Below are positions 43,796 to 52,127 of a stretch of DNA of 64,000 nucleotides, piece by piece; position 1 is the first letter of the stretch; every line of letters begins with the position of its first letter. The translations under genes were made by a program, and so were the position numbers. The stretch is from Devosia sp. Lineage in GTDB: Bacteria; Pseudomonadota; Alphaproteobacteria; Rhizobiales; Devosiaceae. Location: contig JADJPS010000017.1 in assembly GCA_016713105.1 (NCBI GenBank), positions 558,001-622,000 on the forward strand, written 5' to 3'. The notes under the pieces are model-generated. The model had not been told where the DNA came from, made no database searches, and worked only from the letters and a program-made list of their open reading frames with translations.

Positions 43796-43846
43796 TGCAG
43801 TTCTCCTGTTGTTACGTGTTGGCTGACGCCGCCACCCGATACCCGA

Positions 43847-43924
43847 TGTCATCCCGGCGAAGGCCGGGATCCATGTCTCGGCCGCGCTGACGGTGGCATG
43901 GATTCCGGCCTTCGCCGGAATGAC
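43847..43924. repeat. REP-type palindrome pair (TCATCCCGGC / GCCGGAATGA)
   Basis: TGTCATCCCGGC-GAAG-GCCGGGATCCATG (43847-43875) and CATGGATTCCGGC-CTTC-GCCGGAATGACA (43896-43924) are inverted copies of a hairpin unit. The same element appears at 59607. These are common in alphaproteobacterial intergenic regions. Confidence 0.75.
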
Positions 43925-43960
43925 ACCGAGGGAGTGGGACGTGCGGCGCATAGGTTCGAC

Positions 43961-45067
43961 CTACAGATGGATCGAATGGCTGCCGTCGACCGTCAGCCGC
44001 TCGATGGCGTCGAAGTCCCAGGCGATGCCGAGGCCGGGCTTGTGCGAGGGGATGGCCTTGCCGTCGCGGATGGTCATCCGTTCGGTGGTCAGTTCGTCGA
44101 GCTGCGGGATGTACTCGACCCAGCGCGCGTTGGGGACCGCGGCGCACAGCGACACGTGCAGTTCCATCAGGAAGTGCGGGCAGACCGCGATGTTGAAGGC
44201 CTCGGCCAGGTGCGCCACCTTGAGCCAGGGGGTGATGCCGCCGATGCGGCCGACATCGACCTGGATGATCGAGCAGGCGTGGCGCTCGAGATACTCGCGG
44301 AAGTGCATCGCCGAGTAGAGGCTTTCGCCCACCGCGATCGGGATCGAGGTGTGGGCGACGAGCCGGGTATGCCCGGAAATGTCCTCGGCGGTGAGCGGCT
44401 CCTCGAACCAGCCGATATCGAGCGGTTCGTAGGCGCGGGCGCGGCGGATGGCCTCGTCGACGTTGAAGCGCTGGTTGGCGTCGGTGAAAATCTCGAAGCC
44501 GGGACCAACCGCCTCGCGCACCGTCGAAATGCGGCGCACGTCCTCGTGCAGCGGCCGCCCGACCTTGAGCTTGCAGCCGCCGAAGCCATCGGACTTCGCC
44601 CGCAGCGCGTCTTCGACCAGCGCGGCTTCCTCGAGATGCAGCCAGCCGCCCTCGGTGGTGTAGAGCGGAATGGCCTCCTGCGCGCCGCCGGCGAGCAGGT
44701 GCAGCGGCTGCCCGAGCTTGCGGGCCTTGAGGTCCCACAGGGCGGTATCGATGGCGGCAAGCGCGATCGAGGTGATGGCGCCGGTGGTGGTGGCGTGGGT
44801 GAGGAACAGCAGGTCGCGCCAGATCATTTCGATCTCGAGCGCCTCGCGGCCGATCAGCGCCGGGACCAGCGTGCGCTTCAGCAGTTCGATGACCGACGGA
44901 CCGCCGGTGCCGATGGTATAGCTGTAGCCGGTGCCGGTGACGCCGTCGGCATCGGTGATCCGGACGATCGGGGTCTCCTGCGAGACGAAGGACTGGATGG
45001 CGTCGACCCGCTTCACCTTGGGCTTGAGGTCGACCATCAGGATTTCGACCCGCGTGATCCGCGCCAT
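43961..45067 (-). CDS. enolase-superfamily dehydratase (mandelate racemase subgroup)
   Basis: 368 residues. Catalytic bases: Lys166 and Lys168 of the CKLKVG motif, and the Asp271/His298 pair (IIQVDVGRIGG, VCPHFLMELH). Metal ligands: Asp196 (FTDANQ), Glu222 (FEEPL) and Glu248 (AVGESL). KxK plus His-Asp is typical of the MR subgroup, whose members dehydrate acid sugars (fuconate, rhamnonate, galactarate) or racemise mandelate. Adjacent to a fuconate-type SDR, lactonase and mutarotase, a sugar-acid dehydratase is the best call. It is divergent from the IclR gene, and probably co-transcribed with the downstream SDR. Confidence 0.87.
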   Translation of the reverse strand: MARITRVEILMVDLKPKVKRVDAIQSFVSQETPIVRITDADGVTGTGYSYTIGTGGPSVIELLKRTLVPALIGREALEIEMIWRDLLFLTHATTTGAITSIALAAIDTALWDLKARKLGQPLHLLAGGAQEAIPLYTTEGGWLHLEEAALVEDALRAKSDGFGGCKLKVGRPLHEDVRRISTVREAVGPGFEIFTDANQRFNVDEAIRRARAYEPLDIGWFEEPLTAEDISGHTRLVAHTSIPIAVGESLYSAMHFREYLERHACSIIQVDVGRIGGITPWLKVAHLAEAFNIAVCPHFLMELHVSLCAAVPNARWVEYIPQLDELTTERMTIRDGKAIPSHKPGLGIAWDFDAIERLTVDGSHSIHL

Positions 45068-45120
45068 CGGTTGCGTCCCCTCCCGACAACCGGCCGGGCT
45101 GTTCCCCGATTCCGGCTTGA

Positions 45121-45152
45121 TTGTGCATATGTGAAAAGTCTATTCGTAGATA
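45121..45152. promoter_or_regulatory. divergent promoter/operator candidate between dehydratase and IclR genes
   Basis: The only AT-rich block in the 131-base gap, with the dyads CATATG (45126-45131) and TCTA-TTCG-TAGA (45139-45150). IclR proteins often bind such sites beside their own gene. No clear -35/-10 pair can be fixed. Confidence 0.3.
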
Positions 45153-45198
45153 AGCACGCGGGCAAGCGGCAATTGCGCTGGCCCGGGAGGGGGGAGGC

Positions 45199-45967
45199 AT
45201 GGCGCAGATCGAAGAGCTCGAGAAGTACCGCGCGCCAGCCCTCGACAAGGGGCTCGACATCCTCGAGCTCCTGGCGGCGACCGAAGAGGGCCTGAGCCAG
45301 GCCGAGATCGCCAAGGCGCTGAGCCGCACGCCCAACGAGATCTATCGCATGCTCGACCGGCTGGTGCGGCGCGGCTATGTGCGGCGCCTGCCCACCGACC
45401 GCTACGAGGTGACGCTCAAGCTGTTCGAACTGGCCTATGCGCGCCCGCCGCTGCAGCGGCTGATCAGCCAGGCGACGCCGGTGATGCGGCGCTTTGCGCG
45501 CGAGGCCGAGCAGGCCTGCCACCTCGCCATCTACGATCGCGGCACGCTGTTCGTCGCCGCGCAGGTCGACGGGCCGGGCTACTGGAACGTCTCGATCCGG
45601 GTGGGCTCGCGCATCGGGCTGATCAACACCGGCTCGGGGCATGTGCTGCTGGCCTATGCGGGCGCCGAGGAGCGGCGGCTGATGCTCGAGGAGCAGGAGC
45701 AGCCGGAGCGGCTGACCAGCGGGCTCGAGGAGCGCCTCAGGCGGGTGCGCCAGCAGGGCTTCGAGAACATGCAGAGCATGCAGATCGCCGGGGTCAACAA
45801 CCTGTCGGTGCCGATCCTGGGGCCGATGGGGCGCGTGCTGGCGGTGCTGACCTGCCCCTATTCGGAACGGCTCGACGTCCAGACGGCGCCGAACCGCGAG
45901 GCGGTGCTGCGCATGCTGATCGCCTGCGGCCAGGACATCTCGCAACGGCGCAACGGGGGGGAACTGA
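45199..45967 (+). CDS. IclR family transcriptional regulator (frame merged with next gene)
   Basis: Start ATG 45199 with Shine-Dalgarno GGGGAGG. Winged helix ALDKGLDILELLAATEEGLSQAEIAKALSRTPNEIYRMLDRLVRRGYVRR, then the IclR effector domain (CHLAIYDRGTLFVAAQVDGPGYW, STGS-like NTGSGHVLLAYA, GVNNLSVPILGPMGRVLAVLT). In the sequence given, the frame runs on without a stop into the amidohydrolase, making one 531-codon frame. A run of seven G at 45955-45961 lies at the join; with six G, IclR would end at TGA 45965-45967, overlapping the amidohydrolase ATG (TGATG). I take the fusion as an error. It likely controls the divergent and downstream sugar-acid genes. Confidence 0.85.
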
Positions 45968-46794
45968 TGCGCATACTCGATACCCACCTGCACCTCGTCT
46001 ACCAGCAGCGGTTCACCTATCCATGGCTCGACGGCGCGCCGGCGATCAACCGGGAGTGGACGGCCGAGGCCTATTTCGCCGAGGCGGCCGGGCTCGGCAT
46101 CGACCGGGCGCTGCACATGGAGGTGGATGTCGCCGAGGCCGAGATGGAGGCGGAGACGCGCTTCATGCTGGGCGTCCACCCCGCCGTCGTCGGCGCCATC
46201 GCGGCGGGACGGCCCGAGCATGCCGACTTCCCCGCCTATCTCGACCGGATTGCGGCGATCCCGGGGGTCCGGGCGCTGCGCCGCATCCTCCACACCTCGC
46301 CCGACGAGCTGTCGCAGGGGCAGCTGTTCCGCGCCAATCTCCGGCGGCTCGCCGACAAGGGGCTGCCGTTCGACATCTGCGTGCTGAGCCGGCAGCTGCC
46401 GGTGGGGCGGGCACTGGTGGCGTCGGCGCCCGACGTGCAGTTCGTGCTCGACCATTGCGGCGTGCCCGACGTCGCCGCCCAGGCGCTCGATCCCTGGCGC
46501 GCCGACATCAGGGCGATGGCCGCGCTGCCCAATGTGGTCGCCAAGATTTCCGGGGTGATGGCCTATGCCGGGCCCGACTGGACCGTCGCGACGCTGAAGC
46601 CCTTCGTCGAGCATGTCATCGAGAGCTTCGGCTGGGACCGGGTGGTGTGGGGCTCTGACCATCCGGTGGTGACCCTGACCGGCAGCCTGACCAAATGGGT
46701 CGAGGCGACGCGCCAGATCGTCGCCGGGGCGAGCGAAACAGAGCGGGAGAAGTTGTACTTCCGCAATGCCGAGCGGGTCTACGGGGTGAAGTAA
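45967..46794 (+). CDS. amidohydrolase 2 family lactonase (L-fuconolactonase-like)
   Basis: 275 residues from ATG 45967. MRILDTHLHLVYQQRFTYPWLDG gives the metal-type HxH pair (His7, His9) and the YPWL signature of the L-fuconolactonase/amidohydrolase_2 group; later QFVLDHCGVPDV holds a His, VVAKISGVM the typical lysine strand, and VVWGSDHPVV the terminal Asp-His. Hydrolyses sugar lactones (fucono- or rhamnono-lactone) to the acids used by the dehydratase. See the IclR entry for the apparent fusion. A repeat element separates it from the mutarotase. Confidence 0.85.
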   Translation: MRILDTHLHLVYQQRFTYPWLDGAPAINREWTAEAYFAEAAGLGIDRALHMEVDVAEAEMEAETRFMLGVHPAVVGAIAAGRPEHADFPAYLDRIAAIPGVRALRRILHTSPDELSQGQLFRANLRRLADKGLPFDICVLSRQLPVGRALVASAPDVQFVLDHCGVPDVAAQALDPWRADIRAMAALPNVVAKISGVMAYAGPDWTVATLKPFVEHVIESFGWDRVVWGSDHPVVTLTGSLTKWVEATRQIVAGASETEREKLYFRNAERVYGVK

Positions 46795-46798
46795 GCGG

Positions 46799-46922
46799 CC
46801 CCTCACCCGCCCCGCTTCGCGGGGCACCCTCTCCCTCAAAGGGGGAGGGGAAGTGGGGCGAGATCGTGCCATATTGTCCCTCTCCCCTTGAGGGAGAGGG
46901 TGCCCGAAGGGCGGGTGAGGGG
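46799..46922. repeat. long inverted intergenic repeat (BIME-like)
   Basis: cccCTCACCCGCCCC-GCTTC-GCGGGGCACCCTCTCCC at the left and CCCTCTCCCCTTGAGGGAGAGGGTGCCCGAAGGGCGGGTGAGGGG at the right form inverted arms around ~35 bases. It belongs to the same family as 42894 and 54701 and lies in a plus-strand operon, between the lactonase and the mutarotase. Confidence 0.75.
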
Positions 46923-46952
46923 AAGGACGGCAATCGTGGAGGAGAACACGTT

Positions 46953-47282
46953 ATGAAGCGTTACGGATCGGTGATCGGGGTCAGGCCCGAGCACATTGCG
47001 GAATACAAGCGCGTCCATGCCGCGGTGTGGCCCGAGGTGCTCAGGCAGATCGAGCGGAGCAATATCCGCAACTACTCGATCTACCTCAAGGAGCCGGAAA
47101 ACCTGATGTTCGCCTATTTCGAGTACCACGGCACCGACTACGCGGCCGACATGGCGGCGATGGCCGCCGACGAGAAGACCCAGGAGTGGTGGAAGGTCTG
47201 CTCGCCGATGCAGGCGCCGTTCGAGACGCGCCGGCCGGGCGAGTGGTGGGCCCAGATGGAAGAAGTGTTCCACACCGAATGA
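46953..47282 (+). CDS. L-rhamnose/L-fucose mutarotase family protein
   Basis: 109 residues from ATG 46953 with Shine-Dalgarno ggaggag. MKRYGSVIGVRPEHIAEYKRVHAAVWPEVLRQIERSNIRNYSIYLKEPENLMFAYFEYHGTDYAADMAAMAAD...WWKVCSPMQ is the RhaM fold: residues His22, Tyr18 and the WW pair are those that bind the sugar in RhaM. It interconverts alpha and beta anomers of deoxy-sugars. Its stop overlaps the next ATG (ATGA at 47279), opening a five-gene coupled run. Confidence 0.88.
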   Translation: MKRYGSVIGVRPEHIAEYKRVHAAVWPEVLRQIERSNIRNYSIYLKEPENLMFAYFEYHGTDYAADMAAMAADEKTQEWWKVCSPMQAPFETRRPGEWWAQMEEVFHTE

Positions 47283-48343
47283 GCATCGACCCCAGCACCC
47301 TGCAGCAGGCCTGGCCGCTGCCCAGCACGCCGCGCCCGATCGTCATCATCGGGGCCGGCGGCATCGTCAACGACGCGCACCTGCCGGCCTATCGGCTGGC
47401 GGGGCTGCCGGTGGCCGGCGTCTACGACCTCGACGCCGGGAAGGCCGCGGCGCTGGCCGAGCGCTGGCAGACCCGGGCCTTCGCGACGCTCGACGCGGCA
47501 ATCGCCACGCCGGGCGCCGTCTACGACCTGGCGCTGCCGCCGGCGGCGCATCTCGACGTGCTGCCGAAACTGCCGGACGGCGCGGCAGTATTGCTGCAGA
47601 AGCCGATGGGCCGCACGCTCGCCGAGGCGACGGCGATCCTCAAGCTGGCCCGAGACAAGCGCCTGATCGCCGCGGTGAATTTCCAGCTGCGCTATTCGGC
47701 GATGATGCTGGCGGTGGCCGATGCGCTGCGGCGCGGCGCACTGGGCCGGCTGATCGATGTCGAGGTGCACCTCAACCTGGTCACGCCCTGGCATCTGTTC
47801 CCGTTCCTCAAGGGCATGGAGCGGGTCGAGATCGCGGTGCATTCGATCCACTATCTCGATACCATCCGGGCGATGCTGGGCAATCCGACCGGCGTCCACG
47901 CCCGCACCCTCGGCCACCCCTCGACGGACCTGGCGCAGACCCGCACTTCGGCCCTGTTCGATTTCGCCCCCGACCAGCGGGTGACCTTCTCGATCAACCA
48001 CAATCACGACTTCGGCCGGAAATTCCAGGACGCGAGCTTCCGCTTCGAAGGCACCGATGGCGCCGCGCTGGTCAAGCTCGGGCTGCTGCTCAACTATCCC
48101 GAGGGCGAGCCGGACGAGCTGTGGATCGTCGAAAAGGGCGGGGACTGGGTGCAGGTGCCGCTGGCCGGCAAGTGGTTCCCGCACGCCTTCATCGGCACGA
48201 TGAGCAACCTGCAGCGCTTCGCCGCCGGCGAGGACAGCGTGCTGATGACCGCGGTCGAGGACGCCTGGCACACCATGGCGCTGGCCGAGGCCGCGTTCGA
48301 ATCGGCCGCCCGCCCCGCCACCCCCGTGAAAGCCGCTCCATGA
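47279..48343 (+). CDS. Gfo/Idh/MocA family oxidoreductase
   Basis: 354 residues. Rossmann fold IVIIGAGGIVNDAHLPAYRLAGLPVAGVYDLD (GxGxxx), then LLQKPMGRTLAEA, where the family EKP reads QKP, so the usual Glu is replaced by Gln; catalytic-type HSIHYLDTIRAMLG (HxxD). C-terminal alpha/beta domain as usual. Such enzymes oxidise sugars with NAD(P); a fucose or related aldose dehydrogenase, feeding the lactonase, would complete the pathway. Coupled by 4-base overlaps to the mutarotase before and the CoA-transferase after. Confidence 0.85.
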   Translation: MSIDPSTLQQAWPLPSTPRPIVIIGAGGIVNDAHLPAYRLAGLPVAGVYDLDAGKAAALAERWQTRAFATLDAAIATPGAVYDLALPPAAHLDVLPKLPDGAAVLLQKPMGRTLAEATAILKLARDKRLIAAVNFQLRYSAMMLAVADALRRGALGRLIDVEVHLNLVTPWHLFPFLKGMERVEIAVHSIHYLDTIRAMLGNPTGVHARTLGHPSTDLAQTRTSALFDFAPDQRVTFSINHNHDFGRKFQDASFRFEGTDGAALVKLGLLLNYPEGEPDELWIVEKGGDWVQVPLAGKWFPHAFIGTMSNLQRFAAGEDSVLMTAVEDAWHTMALAEAAFESAARPATPVKAAP

Positions 48344-49494
48344 CCACCGCGCCGCTGCTCGACGGCATTCTCGTCGTCGACATGTGCCAGTTCCTCTCCG
48401 GTCCCTATGCCTCGCTGCGGCTGATGGACCTGGGTGCCCGCGTCATCAAGATCGAGCGGCCGGACGGCGGCGACCTCAGCCGCCGGCTGTACCTCAGCGA
48501 CACCGAGATCGGCGGCGATTCGACGATCTTCCACGCCATCAACCGCTCAAAGGAGAGCCTGGCGCTCGACCTGAAGAGCGCCGACGACGTGGCGGCGCTG
48601 AAAAAGCTCCTGGCCCGGGCCGACATCGTGCTGCAGAACTTCCGCCCCGGCGTGATCGAGCGGCTGGGGCTCGACTACGCGGCGGTGAAAGCGATCAACC
48701 CGCGGATCGTCTATGCCTCGATAACAGGGTATGGCAGCGCGGGACCGTGGGTCGAGCGGCCGGGGCAGGACCTCCTGGCGCAGGCGCGGTCCGGGGTGAT
48801 GTGGCTCAATGGCGATGCCGACCAGGGGCCGGTGCCGTTCGCGCTCGCCATCGCCGACATGCTGGCCGGCGCGGCCGTGGCGCAGGGCGTGCTGGCGGCC
48901 CTGGTGCGGCGCGGCCGCACCGGGGAGGGCGCGCATATCGAGACCTCGCTGCTCGAGGCGCTGGTCGATTTCCAGTTCGAGGTGCTGACCACCCATCTCA
49001 ATGACGGGCGACGGAAGCCCAGGCGGGCCGGCTTCCGCTCGGCGCACGCCTACCTGTCGGCGCCCTACGGGGTGTACCCGACCATGGACGGTCACCTGGC
49101 GCTGGCGATGACGCCGCTGGGCCGCATCGCGGACCTGCTCGACCTGCCGGCGCTGGCGCCCTATCGCGACATGCCCGGGAGCTGGTTCACCGAGCGCGAT
49201 GCGATCAAGACGATCATTGCGGCGCGGCTCGCGACACGCAGCACCGCCGAATGGCTGGCGCTGCTCGAACCGGCCGACATCTGGTGCGCCAAGGTGCTGG
49301 AGTGGCCCGAACTGCTCGAAAGCGAGGGTTTCCGGGTGCTCGACATGCTGCAGACGGTGCGACGCTTCGACGGGGTGTCCATCGAGACCACGCGATCGCC
49401 GATCCGGGTCGACGGCCAGCGCTCGCGCACGCATCGCGCCGCGCCGCTGATCGGCGAGCAGTCGCAGGCGATCCGCGAGGAGTTCGGACTGTGA
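48340..49494 (+). CDS. CaiB/BaiF (family III) CoA-transferase
   Basis: 384 residues. LLDGILVVDMCQFLSGPYASLRLMDLGARVIKIERPDGGD is the family N-terminus, followed by FHAINRSKESLALDLKS, VLQNFRPGVIERLGLDY, and FALAIADMLAGAAVAQGVLAALVRRGRTGEGAHIETSLLEA, which contains the catalytic Asp. Family III enzymes move CoA between acids (formate/oxalate, carnitine, succinate). A sugar-acid product would have to be activated as a CoA ester here, which is not part of the known fucose routes. It is coupled by 4-base overlaps (ATGA 48340, GTGA 49491) to its neighbours. Confidence 0.88.
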   Translation: MTTAPLLDGILVVDMCQFLSGPYASLRLMDLGARVIKIERPDGGDLSRRLYLSDTEIGGDSTIFHAINRSKESLALDLKSADDVAALKKLLARADIVLQNFRPGVIERLGLDYAAVKAINPRIVYASITGYGSAGPWVERPGQDLLAQARSGVMWLNGDADQGPVPFALAIADMLAGAAVAQGVLAALVRRGRTGEGAHIETSLLEALVDFQFEVLTTHLNDGRRKPRRAGFRSAHAYLSAPYGVYPTMDGHLALAMTPLGRIADLLDLPALAPYRDMPGSWFTERDAIKTIIAARLATRSTAEWLALLEPADIWCAKVLEWPELLESEGFRVLDMLQTVRRFDGVSIETTRSPIRVDGQRSRTHRAAPLIGEQSQAIREEFGL

Positions 49495-50609
49495 CGAAAC
49501 TGCGCGGCATGACCTGGAGCCATCCGCGGGGCTACGACCCGATGGTGGCGACAGCCCGGCTCTGGCAGGAACTGACCGGCGTCGAGATCGCCTGGGACAA
49601 GCGCTCGCTGCAGGATTTCGAGACCTTCCCGGTCGAGGAGCTGGCGCGCGCCTATGACCTGATCGTCATCGATCACCCGCATGTGGGGCAGGTGACCGCC
49701 GAGGCCTGCCTCGCGCCCCTCGACGAGCGCGGCCGCGAGACCGAGCTCGCGGCGATCGCGGCCGGCGATGTCGGCGGCTCGTTCCGAAGCTACCAGTGGG
49801 GCGGGCGGCAATGGGCGCTGCCGATCGACGCGGCGGCGCAGGTGCAGCTCTACCGCCCGGACCGGGTCGCGCCGGCCAGGTCCTGGGAGGACGTGATCGG
49901 GCTCGGCAAGGCCGGCGAACTGGTGCTGCCGATGCTGGCCCCGCACAGCCTGATGTGCTTTTTCACCATTGCCGGCGGGCTCGGGACGCCCTGCCATACC
50001 GGGCCTGGCGAACTGATCGAGGGTGCGGCAGGGATCGCTGTGTTCGAGCGGCTCAGGGAGTTGGCCGCGCTGATCGAGCCCTCCAACTTCGCCATGGACC
50101 CGATCATGGCGTCCGAGGCGATGGCGCGGGCGGACGCGGTGGTTTCGGCAATGCCCTATGGCTATGGCTATGTCAGCTATGCCACGGAAGGCTTCCGGCC
50201 GGCGCGCCTCAAGGCCGCAGATATCCCCGACCTCGGGCGCGGCCCGGTGGGCTCGGCGCTGGGCGGCACGGGGATCGCGGTCTCGGCGTTCTCGGACCAC
50301 CACGGCGCGGCGCTGGACCATGCCTTCTGGGTCGCCTCGGGGCCGGTGCAGCAGGGGCTCTATGCCGCCTCGGGCGGGCAGCCCGGACACGCGGCGGGCT
50401 GGGAGAGCGAACTGGTCAACGCGCGGGTCGACGGCTTCTACCGCGACACCCGCGCGACGCTCGAAGGGGCCTTCCTCAGGCCGCGCCACAATGGCTACAT
50501 GGGCTTCCAGTCTGCCGCCTCGGCGCGCCTCAATGCCGGGCTGATCGACGGGGAGCCCGCGGCGACGGTGATTGCCGACCTCAACCGCCTCTACAGGGAG
50601 AGCCAGTGA
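49491..50609 (+). CDS. solute-binding-protein-like protein without signal peptide
   Basis: 372 residues from GTG 49491 (GTGA overlap with the CoA-transferase stop). The sequence resembles family 1 extracellular solute-binding proteins: RGMTWSHPRGYDPMVATARLWQELTGVEIAWDKRSLQDFETFPVEELARAYDLIVIDHPHVG, then QWALPIDAAAQVQLYRPD and SWEDVIGLGK. Yet the N-terminus has no hydrophobic core or Tat motif, no permease or ATPase gene is near, and its gene lies between a CoA-transferase and a MaoC hydratase. It should therefore be cytoplasmic, perhaps binding or acting on a pathway intermediate. This reading is an inference; a wrong start is unlikely because the upstream frame belongs to the CoA-transferase. 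Confidence 0.75.
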   Translation: MTKLRGMTWSHPRGYDPMVATARLWQELTGVEIAWDKRSLQDFETFPVEELARAYDLIVIDHPHVGQVTAEACLAPLDERGRETELAAIAAGDVGGSFRSYQWGGRQWALPIDAAAQVQLYRPDRVAPARSWEDVIGLGKAGELVLPMLAPHSLMCFFTIAGGLGTPCHTGPGELIEGAAGIAVFERLRELAALIEPSNFAMDPIMASEAMARADAVVSAMPYGYGYVSYATEGFRPARLKAADIPDLGRGPVGSALGGTGIAVSAFSDHHGAALDHAFWVASGPVQQGLYAASGGQPGHAAGWESELVNARVDGFYRDTRATLEGAFLRPRHNGYMGFQSAASARLNAGLIDGEPAATVIADLNRLYRESQ

Positions 50610-51061
50610 TGGAACGACCGCGCCATTTCGAGGACTACGTGCTGGGTGAGACCCGCAGGACCTACGGCCGCACCATTACCGAGACCGACTTCGTGGTGCA
50701 TGCCGGCCATACCGGCGACTTCTTCCCCCACCACATGGACGCCGAGGCGATGAAGCAGAGCGCCTGGGGCCAGCGCATCGCGCACGGCACCATGACCTTC
50801 GCCATCGGCATCGGGCTGACCGCCAGTGAGATCAACCCGCTGGCCTTCACCTATGGCTACGAGCGGCTGCGCTTCCCCAAGCCGGTGTTCATCGGCGACA
50901 CCATCCACACCGTGCTGACCATTGCCGGGCTCGAGCCCGACGAGCGCCGCCCCGACCACGGGCGGATCACCGAGGAGGTGCGGGTCGTGAACCAGCGCGG
51001 CGAAGTGGTGCTGGCCTGCGAGCACATCTACCTCGCCAAGCGGAAGACGGTGGTGGCGTAG
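50609..51061 (+). CDS. MaoC-like (R)-enoyl hydratase
   Basis: 150 residues; ATG overlaps the stop of the previous gene by one base (TGATG). FEDYVLGETRRTYGRTITETDFVVHAGHTGDFFPHHMDAEAMK contains the hydratase motif Asp37-x4-His42, and RIAHGTMTFAIGIGLTA the usual second helix. Single hot-dog domain, active as a dimer. It hydrates or dehydrates acyl-CoA substrates, which fits the CoA-transferase two genes earlier. Last gene of the coupled run. Confidence 0.88.
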   Translation: MERPRHFEDYVLGETRRTYGRTITETDFVVHAGHTGDFFPHHMDAEAMKQSAWGQRIAHGTMTFAIGIGLTASEINPLAFTYGYERLRFPKPVFIGDTIHTVLTIAGLEPDERRPDHGRITEEVRVVNQRGEVVLACEHIYLAKRKTVVA

Positions 51062-51151
51062 GAAGAAGAACGCCCTTTCTCCGGTGCTCGCCGGTGCAAC
51101 TTGCTCCGACCCGTCGATAGCGTTCGAATAGTACCCGAGCTCCGCGCCGGC

Positions 51152-52003
51152 CTACCGGTCGGTATCCTCCAGTTCCTCATGGATCGAGGCGATGATCTCG
51201 CTGCGCTGTTCGGCCGACTTGCCGGCTTCGGCGGCATAAGTGACGGCCAATAGCCGGATGGCGCTGCCGATGGCGGTGTGCGAGGGACCGAGGCCGAAGC
51301 TCGCCACGTGGCAGGGGAGCACGACGCGCGAGAAGCGCTGCGCCTCGAGCGCATAGTTGCGATCGGCGATGGTGACGACGTTCATGCGCGTGGTCTCGGC
51401 ATAGGCCAGCAGCGGCTTCAGCAGCTTGGGGCGCGGCGGCAGGGTGATCAGCAGCAGCACGTCCTTGGGGCCGGTCATGGCGAGGTCCTCGGCCCACGAG
51501 CCCTGGTTGATGCCGAGGATCATCACCGAGTGGCGGAGCCGCGAGAACACCAGTCGCGCGTAGCGCGCAAAGCCCTCCTCGGCCCCGAGCCCCAGCACCC
51601 AGAGCCGCGGCGCCGCCGCAATCAGCTCGGCCGCCTCGCGCACCCTGTCGGAGCGCAGTTCCTCGAAGGTCTTGGTCAGGTTTCTCAATTCGAGCTCGAG
51701 ATGGGTGCCGAGCGCCTTGCCGAGCGCCATCTGCTCGGAGCCGCCGACGGCATAGCCATAGGGCTCGGTGCGATTGCGCTCCTCGCGCGCCTGCAGCTTC
51801 ACCTCGTTGAAATCGGCATAGCCGAGGTGCTGGAAGAATCGCGCCGCGGTGGCCTTCGAGACCCCGGCCATCTCGGCGATCTCGGTGGCCGAATGGGTGA
51901 GGATGTCGTCCTGGCGGTCGAGCATGAGCTGGGCGAGCTTCTGCTCGCCGGCGGTAAGCTTCTGGAAGCGTTCCTGAATCCTGAGCACCAGACGCGATGC
52001 CAT
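51152..52003 (-). CDS. MurR/RpiR family transcriptional regulator
   Basis: 283 residues. N-terminal HTH_6 (RIQERFQKLTAGEQKLAQLMLDRQDDILTHSATEIAEMAGVSKATAARFFQHLGYADFNEVKLQARE) and a C-terminal SIS domain (PRLWVLGLGAEEGFARYARLVFSRL, KDVLLLITLPPR, VVTIADRNYALEAQRF), which binds phosphosugars or similar ligands. It is divergent from the transporter operon at 52128, with several TGAAAC half-sites in between, so it very probably controls that operon and itself. Confidence 0.9.
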   Translation of the reverse strand: MASRLVLRIQERFQKLTAGEQKLAQLMLDRQDDILTHSATEIAEMAGVSKATAARFFQHLGYADFNEVKLQAREERNRTEPYGYAVGGSEQMALGKALGTHLELELRNLTKTFEELRSDRVREAAELIAAAPRLWVLGLGAEEGFARYARLVFSRLRHSVMILGINQGSWAEDLAMTGPKDVLLLITLPPRPKLLKPLLAYAETTRMNVVTIADRNYALEAQRFSRVVLPCHVASFGLGPSHTAIGSAIRLLAVTYAAEAGKSAEQRSEIIASIHEELEDTDR

Positions 52004-52072
52004 GGGGCACGATCTCCTCGGGAGCCAATCACGCTCCCCACCAAAGAATCTCTAGCAGCCGTCTTGCAACAA

Positions 52073-52108
52073 TGAAACGACTGTTTCATGATCATGAAAC
52101 ACTGAAAC
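52073..52108. promoter_or_regulatory. TGAAAC/GTTTCA operator array between rpiR-like gene and transporter operon
   Basis: Four half-sites in 36 bases: TGAAAC 52073-52078, GTTTCA 52083-52088, TGAAAC 52095-52100, TGAAAC 52103-52108. The first two make TGAAAC-N4-GTTTCA; the second and third make the perfect 18-base palindrome GTTTCATGATCATGAAAC (52083-52100). It is the obvious binding place for the divergent RpiR-type regulator. Confidence 0.6.
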
Positions 52109-52127
52109 ACGACGGGAGCGATAACCG

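Noticed and set aside
45199..46794. A true IclR-amidohydrolase fusion protein
   Set aside because: A G7 run at the join and the TGATG arrangement with one G fewer point to an insertion error.
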